DNA of 9,635 nt from Bacillota bacterium (lineage in GTDB: Bacteria; Bacillota; Clostridia; UBA1381), in the NCBI GenBank assembly GCA_021203665.1, contig JAJQAT010000119.1, positions 1 through 9,635 on the forward strand, read 5' to 3'. Numbering within the stretch: position 1 is the stretch's first letter; every line of letters starts with the position of its first letter. Of this stretch, positions 1 to 6,364 are shown piece by piece. The translations under genes and the position numbers were made by a program. The notes beneath the pieces were generated by a model that was not told the origin of the DNA, ran no database searches, and was given only the letters and a program-made list of their open reading frames with translations.

Positions 1-314
1 TGATTAACGAATACAAGAATAAAATCGTTGATTTTATCGGCGAGCATAAAAGGGCGATAAAAATCGCAATATTCGTATTCCTTGTGGGAGGAATGGCGTT
101 TAAGGGACTTATGCAGATACCGCAGATAAACGCCGGAAAAGAGGAAATTGCGCAGCTGACGGACCAAATCGAATATGAAAAGGAACGTCAGGAGGAAGTT
201 AAGGAGCTAAAAGACAAGGTTAATACCGATGAGTACATAGAAAAAATGGCAAGCGAAAGGCTCGGACTTGTAAAGAACAACGCTAAGATTTTTGTGGATG
301 TATCGGGTGAATAA
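1..314 (+). CDS. divIC: DivIC/FtsB-family septum formation initiator protein (5' edge)
   Basis: Small bitopic division protein; in this family the membrane-anchored coiled coil scaffolds the FtsL/FtsB(DivIC)-type subcomplex that activates septal peptidoglycan synthesis. The open frame runs to the left edge. The first two visible bases are TG in frame, followed by Ile-Asn-Glu-Tyr-Lys, so the start codon is probably an ATG whose A lies just outside the window; that gives 104 residues, the usual size. In that numbering there is a basic cytoplasmic N-terminus, one membrane segment at about 19-38, a charged coiled coil at about 43-73 rich in Glu/Lys/Gln, and the family's C-terminal signature DEYIEKMASERLGLV at 77-91. 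An internal GTG at 84 would remove the membrane anchor and is not credible. It is followed after 20 bases by the S1-domain gene, the divIC-yabR order of Bacillus. The family call is firm; the choice between DivIC and FtsB naming is by context. Confidence 0.85.
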   Translation, partial: INEYKNKIVDFIGEHKRAIKIAIFVFLVGGMAFKGLMQIPQINAGKEEIAQLTDQIEYEKERQEEVKELKDKVNTDEYIEKMASERLGLVKNNAKIFVDVSGE

Positions 315-334
315 ACGGATTAGAGAGGAACAAT

Positions 335-784
335 ATGATTTCAGTTGGCAGTATAGTTGAGGGTAAGGTTGTAAGCGTGATGCCGTTCGGCGCGTTCGTG
401 GATATAGGAAATAAGCAGTCCGGATTGGTGCATATATCGGAAATATCCTCAAGATATGTTAAGGATATAAATGAATGCGTAAAAAAGGGCGATGTTGTAA
501 AGGTAAAGGTTATCAAGATAGACGAATCGGGAAAAATCAGCCTTTCGATAAAGCAGGCGGTTGACGAAAAAAGGGAAAAGACAAAGAAATCGGCACCGGT
601 AAGCAAAGGCCCCGTGCGTCCGGCGAATATTGATTGGGGAATGTCCTCATCGGACAGCTTGTCCTTTGAAGATAAGCTTTCAAAATTCAAGCAGGACAGC
701 GATGAAAAAATGCAGACCCTAAGACGCAATAATGATTCAAAGCGTTCGGGAGGCTACAGCAGAAAGAGCGGTCATTCATTTTAA
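335..784 (+). CDS. yabR: S1 domain RNA-binding protein, YabR-like
   Basis: A 149-residue protein with a single N-terminal S1 (OB-fold) domain at residues 3-74, showing FGAFVDIG at 18-25 and GLVHISEIS at 30-38, the usual RNA-contact strands. The family (YabR, general stress protein 13) is thought to bind RNA or ribosomes; its exact role is unsettled. After a Lys/Ser/Pro-rich linker (about 77-108) comes a predicted charged helix at 111-132 (FEDKLSKF..DSDEKMQTLRRN) and a basic Ser/Gly-rich end (SKRSGGYSRKSG), which resembles the tail I recall in Bacillus YabR. The start ATG is preceded by GAGAGGAA at 323-330. It lies directly downstream of the DivIC-like gene, as in Bacillus, and is probably co-transcribed with it; an intrinsic terminator follows the stop codon. 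Confidence 0.88.
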   Translation: MISVGSIVEGKVVSVMPFGAFVDIGNKQSGLVHISEISSRYVKDINECVKKGDVVKVKVIKIDESGKISLSIKQAVDEKREKTKKSAPVSKGPVRPANIDWGMSSSDSLSFEDKLSKFKQDSDEKMQTLRRNNDSKRSGGYSRKSGHSF

Positions 785-796
785 TAGAATTTTGAT

Positions 797-825
797 GGGC
801 GGAAAGGAGTTTTTCCGCCCGTTTT
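797..825 (+). terminator. Rho-independent terminator after the divIC-yabR pair
   Basis: A perfect 9-bp inverted repeat, GGGCGGAAA (797-805) and TTTCCGCCC (812-820), encloses a 6-base loop and is followed by GTTTT at 821-825. It starts 12 bases after the yabR-like stop codon. The stem is GC-rich at its base as expected, but the T-run is short, so read-through into the next gene is possible. It marks the most likely boundary between the left pair and the long gene row to the right. Confidence 0.72.
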
Positions 826-861
826 GATGTTTCGGCAAAGGCGAGGCGCGGAGAGAAAATT

Positions 862-2940
862 ATGATTGCATTAAAGGAAAACAAAAGAATATTTCCTCTT
901 GTGGGCGCGATTATAGTTTTTGCGCTCTCTGTTTGCGTGCTTTATTTGGGAGATAATATAGGTCTTTCCGACAACGGAGATTTCAGACGCGTTATGCTTG
1001 TAAACAATATGGAATACGAGGACGAGGACAATTATTATTATCTTTTTAAGCAGGATTATAAAATGAATATAGAGGGCGATTCGTTCCTCGAAAAAATATC
1101 GTACCTTTGCGAGTCAAACAGTGAGGAGGATATATACTCATCGCCGCAGTTTATTATAATAAAAGCCTCCAAGATAATGAATTTCGTTGTGAATTGGATT
1201 CTCGTAAGAGATGAAACGCATTACGATATATTCTATTTGGCGCTTATATATATACTGATGCTGTCGATGGCGGCATGGGGAATATTTACATTTTTCGCCG
1301 ACTTTCCGCGGAAAATTAAAATCACCGTCTTTGTAATATTTATAATAATGTTCTGCGATTCGGGATATTTGCTGTATTTCAATTCGCTTTACGGCGAGCC
1401 GCTTCAATATGTCGCGCTGATGATGCTTATAGCGCTGGGACTTTTAATATACAAAAGACCCACAATACCCAAGGTTGCGTGCTTTTTTGTGGCACTGTAC
1501 TTTTTCGCGGGATCAAAGCTTGCCAACGTGCCGTATTCTATTATAGTATCGCTTTTGGCACTGTCATTCGTATTTTTGAGAAAGGACAGGCGGTATAAGA
1601 TAGGCGTCGGCATTTCGGTGGTATTGGCGGCATTGTGTATTGCCAATCTCTATATGAGCATACCCGAGTGGATGCACAATGATACAACATATCAGTCGGT
1701 ATTTTTCGGAGCGGTAAAGGAAAGCGAAACTCCCGAGGAGGATCTCGCGGAGCTGGGTATTGACCAGAAATATCTTCCGCTTGTCAACACGAACGCGTAT
1801 ATGGAGGCTGACGAATATCCCATAGATATAACAACGGAGGAATTCAAACAGGATTTTTATGACAATGTTTCCAAGGCGGATATTGCGTTTTTCTATTTAA
1901 AGCACCCGATAAGATTTTTAAAGAAGGTGGCGTTTTCTATAGACAAGGCATCATCCCTCAGACCGCTCAATTTGGGAAATTCAAAAACCGTTATTATGGA
2001 CTATTCAAACCGCTACAGTGCGTGGAGCAATTTAAGAGTGGCGTCGAAATTCCTTTATACGCCGGCTATCGTGTTCGCGATTGCGATTATAATGACGGTT
2101 TACGTTATATTAATTCATATGTACCTCGTCAGGAACAAGAAGGAAACGGACGAGAAGAGATCTTATTTGATTATGGCAATGTACGTGCTAATAGCCGGAC
2201 TTTGGATAAATATGTGTCTGCCGATTTTAGGCAACGGCGAGGCTGATATAATGAAGCATATGTTCCTGTTTTCAAATTGTATGGACGTGCTTTTCGCGGG
2301 AATTATAATCGGAATTGTGGGTATGAAAACAAGGAACAAGGTAATATCCCTATCCGTTCTTGCGGCGGCTGTTTTGGCGCTGCAAATCGAACCCGCGAAA
2401 GAGACGGTGAAGTTCGGAACCTATAACGGCAAAACCGTCATATGGGAGGTTATGGGAGAATATGAGGACGGCAGCCTACTTCTTGTCACAAAGGACTGCG
2501 TGACGGAGCGCATTTTTGACGATGAAAATAATATGTGGGAAACAAGCGATTTAAGGCAATGGCTTAATTCGGATTTTATAAGTGAGTTCACAATGGACGA
2601 GCTTGCGAGGATAGAAACACAGCGCAACGAGGTAATGCTGAGCTATAACGACAGAGAGCTTGCCGTAAGCGGAAATCACACTCATTACTGGAGCGCAACG
2701 CGCGGAGAGGTCGCGGATTTGAGTGAAACGGCATATAAATACTATGTGGACGATATTGTGTTTATCCCCACATTGGATATGATGGAAACCATTGACGTAA
2801 GCTCCTCATACTGGATTTTGTGTCCCTACGGATATAACGACAAGATGCAGAGATATATGAAAAACGACGGGTTTATTCTTCATACAAATGTAGATAATAT
2901 ATATGGCGTAAGGGCGGCGGTCAGGGTAAAGCCCGAGTAA
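862..2940 (+). CDS. Polytopic membrane protein, GT-C glycosyltransferase-like, with C-terminal DUF6273-like domain
   Basis: A 692-residue protein with two parts. Residues 1-510 hold about 11 hydrophobic segments (about 11-30, 121-145, 154-172, 181-197, 203-216, 224-239, 246-265, 399-422, 434-455, 465-487, 493-508). Basic clusters (148-153, 197-204, 240-246, 423-433, 488-493) all fall in loops predicted to be cytoplasmic. This puts the N-terminus inside and places outside the first loop (31-120, with DNGDFRR at 37-43), the long loop 266-398 and the C-terminus. An acidic motif straight after helix 1 and a large outer loop are typical of GT-C polyprenyl-sugar-dependent transferases; the WsfD-type glycan transferases of Firmicutes are a possible match, not proven. 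Residues 518-692 resemble DUF6273: FGTYNGKTVIWEV at 518-530, WETSDLRQWLN at 559-569, SSYWILCPYG at 648-657 and YGVRAAVRV at 681-689. Start ATG follows GGAGAG at 850-855. Substrate and activity are unknown. Confidence 0.72.
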   Translation: MIALKENKRIFPLVGAIIVFALSVCVLYLGDNIGLSDNGDFRRVMLVNNMEYEDEDNYYYLFKQDYKMNIEGDSFLEKISYLCESNSEEDIYSSPQFIIIKASKIMNFVVNWILVRDETHYDIFYLALIYILMLSMAAWGIFTFFADFPRKIKITVFVIFIIMFCDSGYLLYFNSLYGEPLQYVALMMLIALGLLIYKRPTIPKVACFFVALYFFAGSKLANVPYSIIVSLLALSFVFLRKDRRYKIGVGISVVLAALCIANLYMSIPEWMHNDTTYQSVFFGAVKESETPEEDLAELGIDQKYLPLVNTNAYMEADEYPIDITTEEFKQDFYDNVSKADIAFFYLKHPIRFLKKVAFSIDKASSLRPLNLGNSKTVIMDYSNRYSAWSNLRVASKFLYTPAIVFAIAIIMTVYVILIHMYLVRNKKETDEKRSYLIMAMYVLIAGLWINMCLPILGNGEADIMKHMFLFSNCMDVLFAGIIIGIVGMKTRNKVISLSVLAAAVLALQIEPAKETVKFGTYNGKTVIWEVMGEYEDGSLLLVTKDCVTERIFDDENNMWETSDLRQWLNSDFISEFTMDELARIETQRNEVMLSYNDRELAVSGNHTHYWSATRGEVADLSETAYKYYVDDIVFIPTLDMMETIDVSSSYWILCPYGYNDKMQRYMKNDGFILHTNVDNIYGVRAAVRVKPE

Positions 2941-2965
2941 AGAGGTTCGCAAAGGAGAATGGATT

Positions 2966-4411
2966 ATGAAAAGCGAAATAAATTTGACAATGCTCACGGA
3001 TTTTTATGAGTTTACTATGATGAACGGATTTTTTTCGGAGGGATACAGGGACAAAATCGTATATTTTGATATGTTTTTCAGAAAAATACCCGACAACGGC
3101 GGCTTTGCCGTAATGGCGGGCGTGGAACAGATGATTGAATATATCAGCGAGATAAGCTTTACCGATGACGATATTGAATTTCTGCGCGGAAAGGGAATGT
3201 TTAAAGAGGAATTTTTAGAATATTTGAGGAGCTTTAAATTTGAGTGCGACGTATGGGCAATTCCCGAGGGAACACCGATATTCCCGGGCGAGCCTATTGT
3301 GACGGTGAGAGGCCCGGCGGTTCAGGCTCAGTTTGTGGAAACCATGATACTGCTCACAATAAATCATCAGAGCCTTATAGCCACAAAGGCGAACCGAATA
3401 GTGCGCGCCGCCGGCGGCCGCGCGGTTATGGAGTTCGGCTCAAGACGCGCTCAGGGCTACAGCGGCGCTTTGATAGGCGCGAGAGCGGCGTATATAGGCG
3501 GCGTGGACGGCACGGCGTGCGCCTTGTCGGACAAGCTTTACGGAGTGCCGGCGCTCGGCACAATGGCGCATAGCTGGGTACAGATGTTTGACACGGAGTA
3601 TGACGCGTTTTATGCCTACGCAAAGAACTATCCGACAAGCTGCACGCTGCTTGTCGATACCTATAATGTGCTGAAATCCGGCATACCCAACGCGATTAGG
3701 GTTTTTGACGAGGTTTTAAAGCCTATGGGCGCAAGACCCAAGGGAGTGCGTATCGATTCGGGCGATATAACGTATCTGTCAAAAAAATGCAGAAAAATGC
3801 TTGACGACGCGGGCTATCCCGATTGCAATATAGTAGCGTCAAATTCTCTTGACGAGTATATAATACGGGATATGCTTCTGCAAGGCGCGAAGATTGATTC
3901 CTTCGGTGTCGGGGAGCGGCTTATCACGTCGAAATCCGAACCGGTGTTCGGCGGAGTGTATAAGCTTGTCGCCGCAGAGGACTCCGACGGAAATATTGTT
4001 CCGAAAATAAAAATAAGCGAGAATGTAGCAAAGATTACAACGCCCGGATTTAAACAGGTGCACAGATTGTATTCCAAAAAGGATTCAAGCGCCCTTGCGG
4101 ACGTTATCACAATGCACGATGAAAGCATAGACGACACTAAGCCGTATACGATATTCGATCCCGAGCATACGTGGAAGAAAAAGACCGTTACGGATTTCTA
4201 TTCGCGCGAGCTTTTAAAGCCGATATTTGTAAAGGGTAAATGCGTGTATGAAAGTCCGGATATTCACGTACTGCGCGAATACTGCAAAATGGAGATTGAC
4301 GGACTTTGGGACGAGGTAAAGCGCTTTGAAAATCCGCATACCTACTACGTCGATTTATCCGAAAAGCTGTGGACGCTTAAGAACAAGATGCTTGAGGAAT
4401 ACCAAAACTGA
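2966..4411 (+). CDS. pncB: Nicotinate phosphoribosyltransferase
   Basis: A 481-residue cytoplasmic enzyme of NAD salvage: nicotinate plus phosphoribosyl pyrophosphate (with ATP) gives nicotinate mononucleotide. Family motifs are complete: LTDFYEFTMMNGFF at 10-23 (N-terminal signature), EFGSRRAQG at 156-164, GTMAHSW at 198-204 with His202 as the candidate phosphorylated histidine, DTYN at 221-224, RIDSGD at 242-247, ASNSLDEY at 271-278 and FGVGERL at 293-299, which form the phosphate/PRPP-binding barrel face. Length fits the long bacterial form with a C-terminal extension. The start is supported by AAAGGAG at 2951-2957, eight bases upstream. It sits 25 bases after the membrane-protein gene with no terminator between them, and 11 bases before tsaC, so it is probably in the same transcript. 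No regulatory site for NAD control is visible. Confidence 0.95.
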   Translation: MKSEINLTMLTDFYEFTMMNGFFSEGYRDKIVYFDMFFRKIPDNGGFAVMAGVEQMIEYISEISFTDDDIEFLRGKGMFKEEFLEYLRSFKFECDVWAIPEGTPIFPGEPIVTVRGPAVQAQFVETMILLTINHQSLIATKANRIVRAAGGRAVMEFGSRRAQGYSGALIGARAAYIGGVDGTACALSDKLYGVPALGTMAHSWVQMFDTEYDAFYAYAKNYPTSCTLLVDTYNVLKSGIPNAIRVFDEVLKPMGARPKGVRIDSGDITYLSKKCRKMLDDAGYPDCNIVASNSLDEYIIRDMLLQGAKIDSFGVGERLITSKSEPVFGGVYKLVAAEDSDGNIVPKIKISENVAKITTPGFKQVHRLYSKKDSSALADVITMHDESIDDTKPYTIFDPEHTWKKKTVTDFYSRELLKPIFVKGKCVYESPDIHVLREYCKMEIDGLWDEVKRFENPHTYYVDLSEKLWTLKNKMLEEYQN

Positions 4412-4422
4412 GGAAGAGAGCA

Positions 4423-5454
4423 ATGGAAACCAAAATATTATCAACAGATGAAAAGGATATAAACGAGGCGGGTAAAATCATAAGAAACGGCGGACTTGTC
4501 GCGTTCCCGACGGAAACCGTGTACGGGCTGGGAGCGTCCGCGCTTGACGCCTTCGCGGCGAAAAAGATATACGCCGCAAAGGGGCGGCCGTCGGATAATC
4601 CGCTGATAGTGCATATCTGCGATAAAAACCAAATAGAGAAAATCGCGGCGGAAATTCCGCCGAGCGCAAAAACGGTTATAGATAAATTTATGCCGGGACC
4701 CATAACCGTCATTTTAAAGAAAAAACCGTGCATACCCGACGATGTTACGGCGGGACTTGACACCGCGGCGATACGCTTTCCGTCGCACGAAACCGCTCAA
4801 AGACTTATAAGAGCGGCGGGAGTACCCATAGCCGCGCCGAGCGCGAATCTTTCGGGCAAGCCCAGTCCCACAAAAGCGAAGCACGTCATAAACGATATGA
4901 CGGGCAGGATAGACGCTGTAATAGACGGAGGCTCCTGCGCGGTGGGAGTTGAATCGACAATAATCGATTTCACAGGCGAAAAGCCCGTTATACTCCGCCC
5001 GGGCGGCGTGACATATGAGGATTTAAAAAACGCCGGAATTGAAGCGGAAATAGATAAAAACATACTCCGCTCGATTGCGGCGGACGAGGCGCCCAAATGC
5101 CCGGGAATGAAGTATAAGCATTACGCGCCGAATGCCGAGGTGACAGTGGTCGAGGGCGAAATAACGGCTGTCCGCAGAAAAATAAAGGAGCTGTTAAAGG
5201 GTGTAAACGGCAAAATCGCCGGAGTTATGACAATGGACGGCGCGGATTATGACAATGCCGTGATATTGTCCGTCGGAAGCGGAAATAAGGAGTATGCCCA
5301 AAATTTGTTTGCCGCCTTGCGCGAGTTCGACGAGCTTGGCGCGGAGGTCGTTTTCGCGGAATTTTGCGACGACGGCGGATACGGTCTGGCGGTTAAAAAC
5401 AGATTATATAAAGCGGCGGCGCAGAGAGTTATACACGTAGGAGGTAATGAGTAA
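4423..5454 (+). CDS. tsaC: L-threonylcarbamoyladenylate synthase, long Sua5/YwlC form
   Basis: Makes threonylcarbamoyl-AMP from threonine, bicarbonate and ATP, the first step of t6A37 formation in tRNAs reading ANN codons. At 343 residues it is the two-domain Sua5 form rather than the short TsaC form. The YrdC/TsaC catalytic domain spans about 12-200, with GGLVAFPTETVYGLG at 23-37, KGRPSDNPL at 53-61, PGPIT at 91-95, APSANLSG at 138-145 and VESTIIDF at 176-183. The conserved linker CPGMKYKHYAP is at 226-236, and the Sua5 C-terminal domain at 237-343 ends with GLAVKNRLYKAA (321-332). The start ATG follows GAGGAAGAG. The stop codon overlaps the next start by one base (TAATG at 5452-5456). In Bacillus the equivalent ywlC also lies near ywlE. 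The downstream tsaD belongs to the same modification pathway. Confidence 0.95.
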   Translation: METKILSTDEKDINEAGKIIRNGGLVAFPTETVYGLGASALDAFAAKKIYAAKGRPSDNPLIVHICDKNQIEKIAAEIPPSAKTVIDKFMPGPITVILKKKPCIPDDVTAGLDTAAIRFPSHETAQRLIRAAGVPIAAPSANLSGKPSPTKAKHVINDMTGRIDAVIDGGSCAVGVESTIIDFTGEKPVILRPGGVTYEDLKNAGIEAEIDKNILRSIAADEAPKCPGMKYKHYAPNAEVTVVEGEITAVRRKIKELLKGVNGKIAGVMTMDGADYDNAVILSVGSGNKEYAQNLFAALREFDELGAEVVFAEFCDDGGYGLAVKNRLYKAAAQRVIHVGGNE

Positions 5455-5903
5455 TGAATATATTGTTTGTTTGCACAGGCAATACCTGCCGCAGCGCGAT
5501 GGCGGCGGCGATAATGGATAAAATTGCGGTCGAAAATGATTTGGACGTGTTTATCGAATCGGCGGGAATATTCGCCGAGGACGGGCAGAGCGCGAGCGAA
5601 AATGCGGTAAAGGCGGTTGCGAAATACGGAATAGATATGAGCGGACACAGAACCCAGCCCGTTACGCAGGATTTGATAAGACAGTGCGACGTGATACTCA
5701 CGATGACCGAGGCGCATAAAAAGCTGCTTGAGCCTATGGCGGGCGGCAAGGTGTACACGCTTTCGGAATACGCGGGAAGCGGCGGCGATATACAGGACCC
5801 TTACGGCGGCGATTTGGAGGAATATGAGGAAACCGCCCGGCAGATATACGACGCTCTTGTGGACGCGGCGGAGAAAATAGCCGATATGCAAAAAAAGGAT
5901 TGA
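5454..5903 (+). CDS. ywlE: Low-molecular-weight protein arginine phosphatase, YwlE-like
   Basis: A 149-residue LMW-PTP-fold enzyme. The P-loop CTGNTCRS lies at 7-14: Cys7 is the nucleophile and Arg13 binds phosphate. Thr11 is the residue reported in Bacillus YwlE to favour phosphoarginine over phosphotyrosine; classical tyrosine phosphatases carry a bulky aliphatic residue there. The general acid is Asp115 in DPYGG (115-119). On this basis it probably removes phosphate from arginines marked by a McsB-type kinase, which targets proteins to ClpCP; no mcsB is in this window. The start ATG overlaps the tsaC stop and has AGGAGGT at 5439-5445 inside tsaC, suggesting coupled translation. Arsenate reductase of the same fold is less likely given the Thr11 signature and the ywlC neighbourhood. 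Confidence 0.88.
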   Translation: MNILFVCTGNTCRSAMAAAIMDKIAVENDLDVFIESAGIFAEDGQSASENAVKAVAKYGIDMSGHRTQPVTQDLIRQCDVILTMTEAHKKLLEPMAGGKVYTLSEYAGSGGDIQDPYGGDLEEYEETARQIYDALVDAAEKIADMQKKD

Positions 5904-5904
5904 T

Positions 5905-6360
5905 ATGAATATTGAAATAACGCGAATGACCTTGGACGACGTGGCGGAAATCGCGGAGCTTGAGAAAAAATGCTTTGCCCTGCCGTGGTCTGAAAAGTCT
6001 TTGAGGGATGAAATGTCGAATAAGCTTGCCGTATATATTGTCGCGAAGGATTCGGGGCATTGCGCGGGTTACGCGGGATTTTGGAATGTTTCCGGCGAGG
6101 GCGGCATAACCAATGTCGCCGTATTGCCCGAATACCGCCGGCGCGGCGTCGGAAGTATGCTTATAGCGAAAATGATAAAAATTGCATTGGATTTAAAGCT
6201 CGAGATACTCACTCTTGAGGTGCGCAAAAGCAATACCGCGGCTCAGGGGTTGTATATTAAGTACGGTTTTGATATAATAGGCGAGAGAAAACGATATTAC
6301 AGCGATAACGGCGAGGACGCTTGGATAAAGACCAAAAAACTCGCGGATAATGAGGAGTGA
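5905..6360 (+). CDS. rimI: Ribosomal protein bS18 N-alpha-acetyltransferase RimI
   Basis: A 151-residue GNAT-family acetyltransferase. In Escherichia coli RimI acetylates the N-terminal alanine of ribosomal protein S18; outside the enterobacteria the substrate is less certain. The acetyl-CoA motif A is NVAVLPEYRRRGVG at 70-83, carrying the R-x-x-G-x-G pyrophosphate loop at 78-83. EVRKSN at 105-110 and LYIKYGF at 116-122 form the RimI-type motif B region, followed by ERKRYY at 127-132 with a candidate general-acid tyrosine. The start lies one base after the ywlE stop and uses AAAGGA at about 5894-5899 within ywlE. The 3' end overlaps the possible upstream ATG of tsaD. Adjacency to tsaD is common in bacteria and strongly supports RimI over a generic GNAT. 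Confidence 0.9.
   Translation: MNIEITRMTLDDVAEIAELEKKCFALPWSEKSLRDEMSNKLAVYIVAKDSGHCAGYAGFWNVSGEGGITNVAVLPEYRRRGVGSMLIAKMIKIALDLKLEILTLEVRKSNTAAQGLYIKYGFDIIGERKRYYSDNGEDAWIKTKKLADNEE
6353..6357 (+). promoter_or_regulatory. Ribosome binding site deciding the tsaD start
   Basis: AGGAG sits seven bases before an in-frame GTG at 6365, an ideal spacing. The upstream ATG at 6350 has only A-rich sequence and CTCGCGGAT before it, with no purine-rich anti-Shine-Dalgarno match. The site lies inside the last codons of rimI, so tsaD translation is probably coupled to rimI termination at 6358-6360. Confidence 0.65.
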
Positions 6361-6364
6361 TAAA

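Noticed and set aside
283..729. Antisense open frame of 148 codons opposite the S1-domain gene
   Set aside because: Low-complexity Ser/Phe/Leu-rich translation lying over a well-supported S1 protein; it is the complement of that gene's codons.
785..796. Possible sporulation or attachment-site sequence at the left/right junction
   Set aside because: No direct repeats flank the membrane-protein gene and no integrase or transposase is present, so nothing supports a mobile-element insertion.
826..861. Possible promoter before the membrane-protein gene
   Set aside because: TTGATG at 824-829 could pass for a -35 box, but no TATAAT-like hexamer follows at 16-18 bases.
2022..2246. Same-strand alternate frame of 74 codons inside the membrane-protein gene
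   Set aside because: Lies within membrane helices of an uninterrupted 692-codon frame; no ribosome binding site and no sign of a frameshift.
3407..3418. GC-rich palindrome GCCGCCGGCGGC inside pncB
   Set aside because: It encodes conserved Arg-Ala-Ala-Gly-Gly-Arg just before the EFGSRR motif and has no T-run, so coding constraint and GCC/GGC codons explain it.
5247..5891. Long antisense open frame (214 codons) opposite ywlE and the end of tsaC
   Set aside because: Its protein has no recognisable domain and is rich in His, Arg and Tyr as expected of a shadow. Few TTA, CTA and TCA codons in the real genes leave the opposite strand short of stop codons.
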